A stretch of DNA of 64,000 nt. It comes from Emiliania huxleyi CCMP1516. Lineage: Eukaryota > Haptophyta > Isochrysidales > Noelaerhabdaceae. The notes beneath the pieces are model-generated. The model had not been told where the DNA came from, did no database searches, and was given only the letters and a program-made list of their open reading frames with translations. The DNA is taken from assembly GCF_000372725.1 (NCBI RefSeq), contig NW_005195085.1, positions 128,998 through 192,997 of the forward strand, given 5' to 3'. Made by a program: the position numbers and the translations under genes. Below, one piece after another: positions 42,236 through 53,329 of this stretch (position 1 is its first letter; each line of letters begins with the position of its first letter).

Positions 42236-42645
42236 AGGTGGGTGGGTTGGGAGCGAGGGGGCGGAAGTGACCAGTGCGGTAGATGGTAAGCTCGAGGCGC
42301 GTGAGCCGGACTTGGGAGCCGGACCACCCCCTCTTGTTATCTGCGTTGTTGAGCCAGGACTCAACATACTCGGGCTTGCTCATCCCAAACTGTCACTCCC
42401 CTTTCTCCCGGCCGGGGTGGGGCGCGCGCGGGGGCGGCGGGTGTGCGGCGAGTGTGCGGGATGTCTGTGGGCCCGAGAGCGATATGCCATGTCCGCCTTG
42501 CGTTGTTTCATAACACCGAAGGCTAAAACCAAAAGAAAAAAGCTGACGAAACTGGACGCGCGCTCCTCCCTCCTCCGACGCACCTCCTCTCCTCCGCCTT
42601 GGCTGCCGCCTCTGCATGGGGTTTATCGAGCTTCCCGCGCTCGCG

Positions 42646-43931
42646 ATGGAGGGCAGCGACGCCCGCACCCGTCTCTCGATGCTCATCACCGCGCTGAGGC
42701 AAATAGTGATGCTGCTCCTCGCCTTCTGCGTCGTCATGGCGCTGGCTGGCCGCGCCTACGAGTCTGGCTTCGGCCCGCACGCCGACACCGACAGCAGCGG
42801 CACGTCGGCAGGGAGAGACGCGGCGCTGCCAGGGTCGAGGCGGCGGTGGGCGGAGGAGGGTCCGCTCATCGGCCTGGCCGCTCCGCGCTGGGGCGGCAGG
42901 CCCGCACAGCAGTGGCAGCCGGCGGTGCCGCTGCAGATGCGTCCCTCAAAGTGGAGGCGAGTGCCGCACTGGCCGCCGGCAGCGCCTCCGCGGCCTCCTC
43001 CGCGGCCTCCGAAGGCGGCTAGAGTTAGATGGGGATCACGTATGCTTGTATTCAAGCGGCCAGAGAGTACTCCGCTGTAGTATTCAATCGCATTCCTCTG
43101 TGCCCTGGCACCTTCACACTGGCGTATTCACGGACGGTCGCAACCCCGGGCCCAGCTCACACACTCAGTCGTGAACGGCCAACAAACAGAGCGGCAGCCA
43201 CAGCCAGGCCACGCACAGCCAGGCCACGCACAGACAGACAACACACACACTGCAGGCGCCGAGGCCGCCCGCGCCGCCTCCACGGCCGCATTCGTGGCTT
43301 GAGGGCTACCTCGACTGCGACTGCTCCTGGCTCGTTGACGGGGCGGCGAGCTGCCAAGGCGAGGCGCGGGGCGAGCAGTCGTACTCGCTGCTGGGCGTGC
43401 AGGCGCGTCCTAGCCCCGCTGCATGGGGTGTGTGCCGAAGTCCCTCGCCGGAGTGTGCTTGAGCGTGGTTGCCCCCGCCCGATGCCGATCTTAAGGTGCC
43501 GCTGCCCTCCTTCGGCTCCCTGCGCGACATCGACTTTCGCAGCATCGGCTTCGACTTCAGCGGAGGAGGCGGAGGCGCCGACGCGCCGTCCCCGGCAGCG
43601 GCCGACGGGGAGGAGGAGGAGGGTGGCGGGCCCGGGGGGCAATGCGTCGACTGGTGCTGCTGCAGCTGCGAGTGGACGGCGGACTACGCGTGTCCGCAGA
43701 CGCCGGGCCACCCTCGCCCTCCCGGCCGATTGGGCTATGCAGACGACGATGGCGGAGCTTGCTTCGGGTACTGCTGCGACCAGCCTCGCTCTCCCTCGGT
43801 GTGAACAGCGTCTCTTCACACCTCTAGCTGTGAACAGGTACTGCTGCGACCGTCCCGACGACCACGCGGCGGACATTCCCACAGGACGGGCAGGGCCGGG
43901 AGGACTGGAGCACGTCATCGGCTTGGGCTGA
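42646..43931 (+). CDS. Cys-rich membrane or secreted protein (approximate model)
   Basis: The start MEGSDARTRLSMLITALRQI leads into a hydrophobic helix (IVMLLLAFCVVMALAG), a signal anchor. An alternative start is 42616. Later exons carry WLEGYLDCDCSWLVDGAASC (about 43297), a linker with RDIDFRSIGFDFSGGGG, and CVDWCCCSCEWTADYACPQT then CFGYCCDRPDDHAADIPTG, ending at 43931. The paired Cys clusters suggest a disulfide-rich ectodomain. No family is assigned. The final intron 43768-43837 is GT-AG, begins with a copy of the exon start GTACTGCTGCGACC and contains GTCTCTTCACACC ... TGTGAACAG. Middle exon ends are unresolved. Confidence 0.5.
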
Positions 43932-44880
43932 GGCGACGGCGTCGGTTTTGCCGTTTGGTTCGGTTTTGCCGTTTGCTTTGGCCGTGGGCTCGAGGCGGGT
44001 ACGCCTTCGATGGCGCGCTACGAACGGGTCGTGACCACGATGAACGAGCGGCTCAAGGGAGGGTTGTGTCGAGGGCGGGGGAAGCTACTCCATGCGCCAT
44101 GTGTCTGTGCTTGACCGCTTGTGCCGCGTTGTGTGACAATGTTTAGCATGATCGTGTTTAGGTAGGGTGTCTCTACGTCGGCGGTACTCTGTGCGCCCAC
44201 TGTGTAGCGGCACTTGTGAGTGTTGATATCTCTACTTCTCATTACTTCCTTGAGAGATTTTCGACGACATTCGATAAAACGATATCTTCAACCTCACTCT
44301 CTCTCTCGCCACACTCGCTCCAACCTACACACTTTAGTCTTTAGTACGGCTCTACTCGAACTGGTAGGATCTAGGAACTCGCGCGCGGCACGCGTGTTGG
44401 TGTTCGGGGGGACTCTCACAAAAAAAACTGTTCGGTTTTCAAAGGCAAAAACGCCGGCGTACGCCCTCCCCTCACACTGACACTCCACCTCCCAGCGAGC
44501 TACGGCTTTAGGATCTCCGCTTTTTCTCCCCTAGTCATCCCGCGCGCCCGCGCCGCGCGCCTCTACGGGGCGTCTAGTGCAGCCACTGACAGAACTATTC
44601 CCGAGGAGTGGTCGACGTCTCGCCTGAAGTTGGGTGGGCTCGCGCACTGCTTAGCCCTAGGGGAGGGGTGTGTGTGAGGTGGTGGAATGGTAAGGTTTCA
44701 GGCCAGAGGGGTGGGGGATTTGGGGGATGTATCAGGAGCCAGCAGCCTTCCTACTGGACCTGAGTTCTCAGCGCTTCCGCCCGACGGGGTGGTCCCTTGG
44801 ATTCGGGCCCCGCTCCCTTTTTCCTGCGCCTGGTCTGTCCCTGTCATGAGTGTGTTGCGAGATGCAGAGCTGGTGCTGGG
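43932..44880. other. No supported gene
   Basis: CGGGGGGACTCTCACAAA at 44404 recurs at 45539. An A8 tract followed by CTGTTCGGTTTT (44421-44440) resembles 58101-58123. No coding similarity was found. Confidence 0.4.
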
Positions 44881-44882
44881 GC

Positions 44883-45055
44883 ACAGATCTGGTTACTGGT
44901 TAGGCTGGAGAGCTTGAGTTAGGCTGGGGCACAGAGCTGGTTGGGCTGGAACACAGAGCTGGTTAGGCTGCTGGTTAGGCTGGGGCACAGGGCTGGTTGG
45001 GCTGGAGCAGTGGAGCACAGAGCTGGTTAGGCTGGAGCAGAATGCTGGTTGGCTG
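44883..45055 (+). repeat. GCTGGTTAGGCTGG minisatellite
   Basis: About eight imperfect units of GGGCACAGAGCTGGTTAGGCT and shorter variants in tandem. No coding role is apparent. Confidence 0.8.
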
Positions 45056-45257
45056 GATCGCGGGCGGTGCGGTGGCCGGCGATGGCAGCGCGTTAGGGGA
45101 GAGGCGGTCGCGGGGCGTCGAGTGGCGCGATAGGAGGGTAGGCTGGCTGTGGGGGGGCGCCGTGTGGACTCGGCAAATGAGTAGTGGTTTATGAGCGGCC
45201 AGCTAGGGGGGGGGTCCGACCCCCCGCAGCGCCTTCACCACATGCTAGGGGGAGGTG

Positions 45258-45261
<4 letters not shown>

Positions 45262-45316
<55 letters not shown>
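45262..45316 (+). repeat. (GA)n microsatellite
   Basis: About 27 GA dinucleotides in a pure run. Confidence 0.97.
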
Positions 45317-45320
<4 letters not shown>

Positions 45321-45904
45321 TTGGAGATCACTAAATAGAAAAATAGAAAAAGTAAGCCATGGGATGGCCTTTGTCGGCGGTGCAAACGACAGTGCTGAGC
45401 TACCATCACAGCAAGAACCCGCGGCACGAATTTCTTCAATGCGTGCCACAGCAATCGGCCTGCGCCTCCTTGGGCCCCGGGGGCGGCGAGGCGGCCATTG
45501 GCGCGCGCTCCTTGTCTACGTGGGTCCGAGTTTTTTTCGGGGGGACTCTCACAAACGTCCCCTGTGGCTATGAGTCGCGAAGGCGCGGGCCCTCAGCTCT
45601 CGATGTCGAGACACTCGTCCGTTGACCCACAATCAGGAACGTGTACGGTGTAGATCTCGAAGCGGACTTAGGTCTTACATAGGGGAAAGCAGCGCTCTCA
45701 CGGCTCAGAGGGTCGAAGCAACGCATTTGAGTTCCCGGTGGCACACACGGTGTTCGTGGGCACGCGCCTCGCGCTGCCGAACGTGCGTTTTGTGCACGCC
45801 GTCTCTACGATCGCTCACAGTTTGAGCTGAGTTTGAGCTTGAACCCTGCCCGCCCGCTCACCGCATCTCGAATCACTCTCTCTCCCTCGTTGCCCAAATA
45901 GTTG

Positions 45905-46711
45905 CAACACGAGACACAAGTACACGCTTCGACGCCTCATCCTCGCCCTGCGCGCCGCGTGGGGCACCGCTGTGCGAATGGAGCCGAAAGCCCACCTCGG
46001 TCAGAGTTACAACAAACAACCCGACGTGGACGCGGACAACATTGGCTCGCACGGCACGCACTATTGCGGGGACGTCAAAGTCGTCTGTCCCCTCAGCAGC
46101 AGCGGGGAGCACGGTCGGAAGGGCGCTTTTGTCGCTTTCGGCAACACTGAATCATTCTACCGGAACATGGTCGAGGGGCATGGGCCCTACTGCGAGGAGG
46201 GGGAGGGGGGGAAGGGGGGGGGGGGGGGAGGGGGAAGGGGGGGGAAAAGAAGAAGGGGGGGGGGGAAGGGTACCGGGGGGGCGGCATGGAGGGGGAGAGG
46301 AAGAGCAAGGGCGAGAGAGGGCAAGGGACCGGGCGCTGGCATACCAGGGGGGGCAGGGTGGTGGGCGGCGACCGCCGCATACCGTCCTACGGCGGGGACT
46401 ATCGCTACGCCAGGGAAGACAAGGGCGTCGAAGTGCAGCTGCTGCTGTTCGAATCGTTCGGCGGGTTCGGAAAGGGGGTCCGTGAGATCCTCAGGAAGGC
46501 GGCGGACGTACTACAGAACAAGCTGACGCGGGCCCAGTACCTCGATGAGGTGACTTGGACCACCAAGAGCTGGCTGGGGCTGCAGAAGCAGCGCATCTCA
46601 GTCGTTCTTCACACGGCAATCGCAGAACAGATTGTGAATGAGCTTGCCTGTGGCGGGGGTGGGCGGGTGCACGGAGCTAAGTGCCTCGCCACCCTCGCAG
46701 GAGTCGCTTAG
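45905..46711 (+). mobile_element. LINE C-terminal remnant, copy 3 (diverged)
   Basis: TRHKYTLRRLILALRAAWGT, MEPKAHLGQSYNKQPDVDAD and FESFGGFGKGVREILRKAAD to LQKQRISVVLHTAIAEQIVN parallel copies 1 and 2 in order. A G-rich low-complexity stretch (46197-46275) separates two reading frames, so the fragment is not intact. The 3' flank, including GTAAAATTCTTTTTT about 92 bases after the stop, mirrors copy 1. Confidence 0.65.
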
Positions 46712-46802
46712 GCGGCTCCCGTGGTGTACCTGTGTTAGTGCCAGTGCGAGCCAGTCCCGTGCCCAGTCCTGTGCCCAGTGTCGTGCGAGGGAGTTTGGTT
46801 GT

Positions 46803-46815
46803 AAAATTCTTTTTT
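46803..46815 (+). promoter_or_regulatory. AAATTCTTTTTTC tract before the MIF-type gene
   Basis: It starts 37 bases upstream of the ATG at 46840, in the 3' flank of LINE copy 3. The same arrangement as at 3089. Confidence 0.4.
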
Positions 46816-46839
46816 CAATCCCGAGGTCTCTCCACAAAA

Positions 46840-47450
46840 ATGCGCACTGCCCTCCTCGCATGCCTCGCCTCGACAGAGGCCCTGCTGATCTCTCCGTTTC
46901 GCGTCACCTCATCCGCTGGCCGTGGATCCGTCAAGGCGGCGGCCTGCGACTCCGAGGCAAATGACGGCGACCCGTCACTCATTCTCACCACCAATGTCGC
47001 GCTCAGCGACAAGGCGGCTTTCGTCAAGGCCTGCTCCGCAGCCATCGCGACCAGCCTCTCCAAGCCCGAGGCGTACGTCGCCGTCTGTGTCACCGACGGC
47101 CACGAGGCGATGTCCTTCGGCGGCAGCACAGATCCGTGTGCGCTCGGCTGCGTCTACTCCATCGGTGCACGCTCGTAGCTAGCGAGTGGCGGCCCGTTGC
47201 GCGTCCGAGACGCTCCCACGGTACGCCTAGGCGCCATCAACCAGGAGAACAACGGCGCCCTCACCAAGGCCATCTCCGAGCTGCTCGCGGCGCACGGAGC
47301 AGTGCCCGCCGACCGAGTGTACCTCAACTTCTTCGACGTAGCGCGCGCCCCGCCCTCTCCTCGCCTCCGCCGCCCGCATATCGGACGCCGCATGGCTCGT
47401 AGGTGCCGCGCGCAAACTGCGGCTGGAGCGGACGGACCTTTGCCGGATGA
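46840..47450 (+). CDS. MIF-type tautomerase with a cleavable N-terminal extension, three exons
   Basis: Exons 46840-47164, 47231-47337 and 47403-47450 join in phase to 159 residues plus TGA. The core follows human MIF closely: PSLILTTNVALS (MIF PMFIVNTNV), YVAVCVTDGHEAMSFGGSTD, PCALGCVYSIGAINQENNGA, VPADRVYLNFFD and PRANCGWSGRTFAG. MIF-family tautomerase activity needs a free N-terminal Pro. Here that Pro is preceded by about 46 residues that start with a signal peptide (RTALLACLASTEALLIS), so activity would require precise cleavage before it, or the protein is non-catalytic. Introns are short (66 and 65 bp), GT-AG. MIF homologues act as cytokine-like or redox proteins; the role in an alga is unknown. 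Confidence 0.85.
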
Positions 47451-47959
47451 GAGGAGAGACAGAGGGAGAGAGAGGGAGAGAGAGGGAGAGAGGGGCGGGC
47501 AGGTCGACGCGAGGCGGGCTCAAGGTGTCTGGCCGCCGCCGCCGCCGCGCGGCGGCGGCGTTCGGTTCGCCGGCAGGTCGGACGTCAGAGGCAGGGTGGC
47601 ATGGGACTGCGCGGGGTCGCGCGAGCCACAGTAAGCCAGAAACGCCCCAAACGGTTGCTGCCTAGCCCAACACACGATTCACAACACACGATTCGAGAGC
47701 CCCACCGTCGGCGTCGTGGGTGCCTAAGCCCCTTAGCCTAAGGTAAGCGTAAGGGCTAAGGCAAGGTTAAAGGTAAACTTCTCAACCTTCGGGTCGTTCG
47801 GTGCGCCGCCGCATCCGCCACCTCCCGCGACACATGTACACTGACACGAAAAGAGAGAGAGTTCAGCGCGAGATAAAGCGAAGGTTTTGTTCTCGTTGTG
47901 GTCTCGATGTGACGAACTGTCAGCTGGCTGCTGCGCGTGCTGCAACCTGCATCGTGCAT

Positions 47960-48232
47960 GCCCAGACCGTGCGACTGGCCGGTGGAGGGTGTGGCCGGTT
48001 GGGCCACGGCGAACCAGTCGCTGCCGAAGAAGGTCGATGCCTTGGCTGGCCAGCGCGTCGTGAGTGTGCGTCCACTGGGGCGGCCCACAGGCACAGCATC
48101 GCCCTCACTGGACACTGCCCGGCGCCGTCTTCACGTGGGGCGAGGGCGATCTCGCCCGCCTAGGCCACGGAGAGGACCTGTGGAACCAGCTGCTGCCCAA
48201 GAAGCTCGAGGCGTGGCCGCCTAGCACGCCCG
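47960..48232 (+). pseudogene. RCC1-repeat fragment with several frame breaks
   Basis: CGRLGHGEP, SLPKKVDALAGQRVVSV, AAHRHSIALTG and VFTWGEGDL ... RLGHGEDLWNQLLPKKLEAW are consecutive RCC1 repeat pieces, but they lie in three frames. About three frame changes are needed within 270 bases with no splice-like junctions. This is a decayed fragment of an RCC1-type propeller gene. Confidence 0.6.
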
Positions 48233-48285
48233 CATCCGCTTGACTACAAACGACTGACCGCAAAGATCCTCCGCGAAACTCGTGA

Positions 48286-48425
48286 ACTAGCCGGGGCAGT
48301 CGGAGAAGTGGCAACTCCGTGCACTGACGGTCGGCCGTCAGAAAACACGCCTCCGTGGCTCGGGTTACACCAATCCTCGCTACCCAACGCGGCCAAAGGA
48401 TATCCACCTCGAGAACCTCGAGAGA
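48286..48425 (-). repeat. Dispersed repeat, inverted copy of 5985-6128
   Basis: Nearly perfect reverse complement of 5985-6128. Flanks differ, which defines the ends to within a few bases. Confidence 0.85.
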
Positions 48426-48639
48426 GTCCTGACAGACAAAAGAAATCACCCTGGGTCTCGCGCCACTCGGCCGACCATGAAAAGCGCACAAGCAAGAGAG
48501 GCGCGGCCATGGTGCAGGCAACGTTACAGCCGGCAACGTGCATAGGCAGCAAAGCTCGGCCACGACGTCCATGGCCCGCGCGCCCCCGATTTGCCACCGG
48601 CGGCCTGCAGGCCAGCGCCGAGCAGCGGACTGCTGACCG

Positions 48640-48720
48640 AGGCAGCGCCCACGGCAGCGCCCACGGCAGCGCCCACAGCAGCACCCACGGCAGCACCCAC
48701 GGCAGCGCACACGGCTTGGC
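48640..48720 (+). repeat. 12-bp GGCAGCGCCCAC minisatellite
   Basis: Six or seven units of GGCAGCGCCCAC with A/G changes. The plus frame would give Gly-Ser-Ala/Thr-His repeats and the minus frame Ala-Ala-Val-Gly repeats. No flanking gene supports either. Confidence 0.85.
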
Positions 48721-48849
48721 TGGCCATGTCAGCCGCGCAGGGACCCTCCCGCGGGTCCAACCCGAAGCGCTCGACCGCTCGACAGCGCAAGTCGGCTGAC
48801 GGAGCGAGCCGCATAGCCCTCCAGTGCTCACCGCAGGATCAGGCCTGAC

Positions 48850-49060
48850 CGGCCCACTCACGGCCTGGCCTGCCTGTGGACCAGCAAACTCGTTGGCTGT
48901 ACGCGAGGAAAGAGCTGCGTGGCTGGGTCGATACCGTCCCCGTGCGCCCTTTCCCTCAGTGGAGGGCCGTCCCTGCCCTCGGGAGTAACTCGACTGTACA
49001 CCCCTCCCTACTCTCTAGCTAAGGGCTCTATTCACAGCGGGGGGACAGTGGTTGTCCTGG
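48850..49060. other. No supported gene
   Basis: Nothing recognisable between the minisatellites. Confidence 0.4.
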
Positions 49061-49063
49061 CGG

Positions 49064-49185
49064 AGTCCTGACGGAGTCCTGACAGAGTCCTGACGGAGTC
49101 CTGACAGAGTCCTGACAGAGTCCTGACAGAGTCCTGACGGAGTCCTGACAGAGTCCTGACGGAGTCCTGACAGAGTCGTGACGGC
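49064..49185 (+). repeat. 12-bp GGAGTCCTGACA minisatellite
   Basis: About ten tandem units of SGAGTCCTGAC with an A/G change at one position. It ends at GAGTCGTGACGGCC. Confidence 0.9.
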
Positions 49186-49781
49186 CTATTTTGGAGTTTT
49201 TCAACTTTGAGGTATTGTAACTATGTGAAGGCACTATGAATGCATCAGTTCTTTGGGAGAGTGCAATCCATTTAGTTATTACCTCCAACTCAAAAAAAGT
49301 CTGGTGGCAAACGGGCAATGGGGTCCCTTATGGTATATGGTGGCCTCTAAAAGGGTAAGTTGCGGGAGCTCCACAAACCAGGTTTGCCGTTTGCGCTGCA
49401 GCGACTGTCGGTGCAGCTCTGGACGGCGCTCGCGGACGAGGCACAGCGCGCCATTGGTGCGGCGTCGCGCGACCGCGAGGGACCGCGGGGGGGGGCTAGC
49501 GGGATGGGGGGCTCTAAGGGGAAGGGAGCGGGGGGCGCCCAGTAGGGCGCCGGCGCCCCAGCGTAGAGGGCCGTGTGTAGCCCTCTTTTTGGTATAATAA
49601 AAGTCACGCTCCAGAGACGCAGGTCGCGCTTGCCGAGTCGACGGGGAGTGCTAACGACACAATACCCCCCCCCCCCCCCTTAACTGCCCGACGACAGAGG
49701 CAACTCTTTTGCAGTGTGTCGTGCAAAGACGCCTGCGCTCGTAGGTTTGTCCACAAAACGGACCCTAAAGTAAGTGCTGGT

Positions 49782-50110
49782 ACGGTGTATCATTCACCTT
49801 ATGCCACCGTTGCATATCCGGATATGCAACTGTGGCATAAAGTGAATGATACACCGTCGCAAAACTGCATTGGGTCTCGAGTTCGAATCCCGCAGTTCGA
49901 CGACTCGGCGCAAAAAACCCAGACGGGCGTTGTCACTGGTTCGAAACCCACCTTAGGCTTACCGTAGCGTTCATCTGCTATCCGCCGGTACCCAAACCGG
50001 ATGCATCTCCGCACGACCCAGGAATGCAGTTTTGCGACGGTGTATCATTCACTTTATGCCACCGTTGCATATCCGGATATGCAACGGTGGCATAAGGTGA
50101 ATGATACACT
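49782..50110. mobile_element. 329-bp element bounded by two long palindromes, with tRNA-like B boxes
   Basis: The left end (49782-49857) and right end (50040-50109) are each near-perfect palindromes centred on GCATATCCGGATATGC. Just inside them a 19-base inverted repeat, ACCGTCGCAAAACTGCATT (49853-49871) and its complement (50023-50041), pairs the two ends. The 150-base core contains GAGTTCGAATCCCGC and GGTTCGAAACCC, which look like RNA polymerase III B boxes, though no complete tRNA can be folded. It resembles a foldback MITE or a tRNA-derived element. No protein is encoded. Confidence 0.75.
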
Positions 50111-50235
50111 TTACGGAAGCGGCATAGCTACGGAGTACGCTAAAGCCGTACGGCTTTAGTTGCTTTTGCCAACCAACCAAGCACAGTTGTGCGCCTCTTT
50201 TTATATTTAATGTAGATCTTTTGTATCTTGTACTA

Positions 50236-52736
50236 GCTGCACGGGGAGAGCCTGAAGGTCTCGTGTGCCTCGCTGCTGACGCCTGCCGATAGACGGGAGG
50301 GCAGACGGCAGCGGAGCCACACCACGAGCGCGACGAGCGGCGGCAGAGCGAGCACAAACGGCAGCGCGGCGGCGAGGGAGAGGCAGTCGATCTCGGACAG
50401 CCGCAGCGTCGACCGCTGCGCCCAAGTCATCTTTAGCACGCCGCCCGCATCCTCCCACCTAGGGTAGAACGAGGCAAGAATATAGTACCTCATCCCAAGG
50501 CTGTGTGGACTCTTTCATGTCCTGAGTCAAGCGCCCGGCGTATAACACTGCTATGGCTCGGTGCGAGCAGGTGTGAGCAAGGCCCGGCGTGCGCACTACG
50601 TAAATGTGTGGGTCGCGACGGTCTAACCTCTCGACTAACCCAGTGCTAACCTCGCCACCACCCGAGCCGCGCCACCCGCCCCGCCGCCCTCGCCGCCTCC
50701 CCAACGTCGGGTGCGGTTGCGGTCGGCTGCGCCGTCAAAGGCGCGAGGAGCTCCGCGCGCCAGTATAGCGGTCGACCACCCTCTGTTCCAGTGGCGGAAG
50801 GTGCTGCCGTCGGCCTCGAAGGAGGTGCGGATGTTCAGCTCGCTCGCGGCGAGGCGACCGGTCGCGGCGGACGCGGCGACGGCGCGTGCAAAACTCGGCT
50901 GGTCGCGATCCGCGCCGCCTGTTGTCACGAATCATTCTCGATGAGTCAGAGGCTCTCCATTCATTAGCTTGCGGTGGCGCGTCCGAGCCGCCGGAGAGAA
51001 AGTACTCCTTTGCCCACGCGTCCATCACCTGCGGGAGCACAAGATTCGTCCGAGACTCTTAGACTCTTCGTTCCTCAAGGTTTGGCCGAGGCTCTGGCCG
51101 AGATTCCTCGCCGAGATTCGGTCGAGATTCGGTCGGGATTCGCGTGTGTCGATCTCTCACCTCGCGGGCGCCGCGCTGCACGAGGAGCCCGCCGTCAATG
51201 TAGGTTGGGTAGGAGGAGGGGGGCACGGCAGGGTCGGCGCGGTAGCGGTCGACTTGCGCGACGAGCCTGATTAACTATTAATTGACTATCAATTACCGGT
51301 TGATTAATTGTTGTAGCGGGACTTGCGCGACGAGCCTGATTAACTAGTAATTGACTATTAATTGACTATTAATTACCGGTTGATTAATTGTTGTAGTTAT
51401 CGACTTGCGCGACGAGCCTGATTAACTATTAATTGACTATCAATTACCGGTTGATTAATTGTTGTAGCGGTCGACTTGCGCGACGAGCCTGCGTTCACAC
51501 ACGTGTGCGCCGAGTGAGCAGACGCCGTTCACAGCAGGCGGTCAAACGCATGTGCACACAGCGAGGTGGAGCCTTGCGGGGTCGTCTAGCCGGCCGGAGC
51601 GAAGGACGGCCGATGCCTCGCGCTCCATCCAGTCAAAGGCGGGCGACGGGCAGCCTGCGAAGAGAGAGAGGGAGAGAGCCGAGAGATAGAGAGCCGAGAT
51701 CGAGCCGAGAGGTCGTCTCATGATGCGCGCGTGAGAGGGGCCTCTGCCCTCCTCCCGGCCCACCCCCGCCACGCTGCAGCCTGTCCACGCTGCACGCCAC
51801 AGCCGCCAAGCGACGGACGAGCAGCGCCTATAGAGAGCCGAGAGGACGCCGAGAGATTGAGCCGAGGTGTCGGCGTCACAGCCGCAAGGCGGCGGAGGAG
51901 AGCGGCGCCCCTCGCAGAGCTTCGGGTGGCGGAAGGCGGCGAAGTTTGCCCCTCCTACACACACCAGCATCGCGATGCAGGCGAGACGTATGTGCAGCCG
52001 AGAGACTTTTAGCCGAGAGACTCTAGCGGAGAGCAAAACGCGCGCCGGCAAGGAAGCGCTCGAGCGCGTGGAGGGGAGCAGTCGGCCGCAGCTTCGAGTC
52101 GAGGAAGACGGTGGTGGGGTGCCTAGACGGGGAGAGGGGGCGGCTTTGAGGTACGCGGCTTCTCCGCCGACCGTGTGACTGTGCGTGTGTGTTTCTGCGG
52201 CGTGTGTGTGTGCCACATTGCCGACTCTGTGACCTCTGACTGTGGCGACGGTGTAATTCAGCTGTGACGGTGTAACAGGTTTTTTGACTGCGTGTGTGTT
52301 CGGACGCCTCCCGCTCGCGAGGCGCGGGAAGAGGAGGTGCGGCAGCAGCTTCGGGATGCGCGAGAAGGCGCGGCGCGACAGGCTCGCCGAGGACGCCGTC
52401 CGCCGGTGCACGAGATACGTCCACCCGGCGCCGGCAGCTGCTTTGTGCGCCGGCCGCGTAGTCTCCTCGCCGAGGAACAAGAAGGCACAGCCGGGAGGCG
52501 TGAGCGGCGGCGGAAGCGGATCGTGCGGCAGCTCGCCTGTAGGAAGTGCGGGCAGTGGTGTAGCGAGCGACGGCGAGGATTGTGCTCTCCGCGGTCCGAA
52601 ACGCGACTGCACCGACAACGTCGACGCTGGTGTATGCGAGAGCCGTGCAGTTGGCGGCGAACACGGCCTGGGCAGTCTCGTGGCGCGTCGTGGGGTGCAG
52701 GAGGGCGCGCAGAGGGTCGATGTTGTGCGACGCCAT
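50236..52736 (-). CDS. DUF616 (TOD1/MUCI70-type) glycosyltransferase-like protein, about eight exons
   Basis: Minus-strand pieces in family order: start MASHNIDPLRALLHPTTRHE (52736); GCAFLFLGEE, GWTYLVHRRT and SRIPKLLPHLLFPRLA (about 52520-52310); TTVFLDSKLRPTAPLHALER (about 52100); NFAAFRHP (about 51950); FDWMEREASAVLRSG (about 51640); QVDRYRADPAVPPSSYPTYI and DGGLLVQRGARE (51266-51165); VMDAWAKEYFLSGG (about 51030); RDQPSFARAVAASAA to RHWNRGW (50920-50785). The last exon (50458-50236) ends in a membrane helix (LPFVLALPPLVALVVWL). In plants this family includes an alkaline-ceramidase-linked protein and a putative pectin glycosyltransferase; sugar and acceptor here are unknown. Exon ends are mostly approximate. 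Intron filler includes AT-rich copies at 51266-51488. Confidence 0.6.
51266..51488 (-). repeat. Four tandem exon-start copies separated by AT-rich filler
   Basis: On the minus strand AG|GCTCGTCGCGCAAGTC occurs at 51488, near 51419 and 51327, and finally at 51266. Between copies is a 40-50 base filler with CAATTAATCAACCGGTAATT and AGTCAATTAATAGTTAATC. Every junction is AG|GC. Only the last copy runs on into DRYRADPAVPP. Confidence 0.85.
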
Positions 52737-52815
52737 TACGCATGAAAAAAAGTATTATTCGCTCCGCGCTCTCAAAAAAAAGGCGAGAGTGCTCTGAGCT
52801 CCCCGGCCCTGGAGG

Positions 52816-53328
52816 GTGAGCCACACCGAACGTACCGAGCGAAGAGCCGAGCGGAAGGAGGACGGGGAAGATGACTCAGAGGAGGACGAACCAGTGGAAA
52901 TTCAGTTGTCAGATGTCACGATGCATCCGAAGGGGACCCCAGCGCCGGCATCATCCGTAGAGGCACGAGTGTTCGAAGAGAGAGTGGACCTGAGCAACAA
53001 CATGACTTGGAGGCAAATGATCGGAGTGGGAGTCAGAAATGTGGTCCTTGCGCGAGGGGAGCTCGATAGACTCGAGGGGCCAGGATACGCCGCAAGGAGG
53101 ACGGAGTTGCGCCGAGAGGCGAAAGAAGCCGCGAGAACAAGGGACCGGCAGGCGGCGGCGTCGCAGGACGAGGCAGAAGAGAACGACGCGACAGAGGGGG
53201 AAGTGACAAGGGAGAGAACGACGAGAGTGGGACAGCCGCGAGGTGGCATGAAGGTTGCAGCGAGAAGCGGCGAGAGACTGCGAAAAGAGATACGAGGAGG
53301 CAGACACCCCAGGGTGGGCGACGGCTAG
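52816..53328 (+). CDS. Charged 170-codon frame, unrecognised
   Basis: The frame is open from upstream (first usable codon GTG at 52816) to TAG at 53328. It reads RAERKEDGEDDSEEDEPVEI, then LSNNMTWRQMIGVGVRN and RRTELRREAKEAARTRDRQA. It is highly charged and partly helical, with no known motif. A repeat shared with 5605 and 53810 follows directly, so it may be part of a mobile element. Confidence 0.3.
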   Translation: MSHTERTERRAERKEDGEDDSEEDEPVEIQLSDVTMHPKGTPAPASSVEARVFEERVDLSNNMTWRQMIGVGVRNVVLARGELDRLEGPGYAARRTELRREAKEAARTRDRQAAASQDEAEENDATEGEVTRERTTRVGQPRGGMKVAARSGERLRKEIRGGRHPRVGDG

Positions 53329-53329
53329 C

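Noticed and set aside
48524-48814. Ala-Val-Gly repeat protein
   Set aside because: Generated by a 12-bp minisatellite with no conserved flanks or start context.
49863-49955. Possible tRNA genes around TTCGAA boxes
   Set aside because: The sequences around GAGTTCGAATCCC and GGTTCGAAACCC do not give a complete acceptor, D and anticodon arm on either strand.
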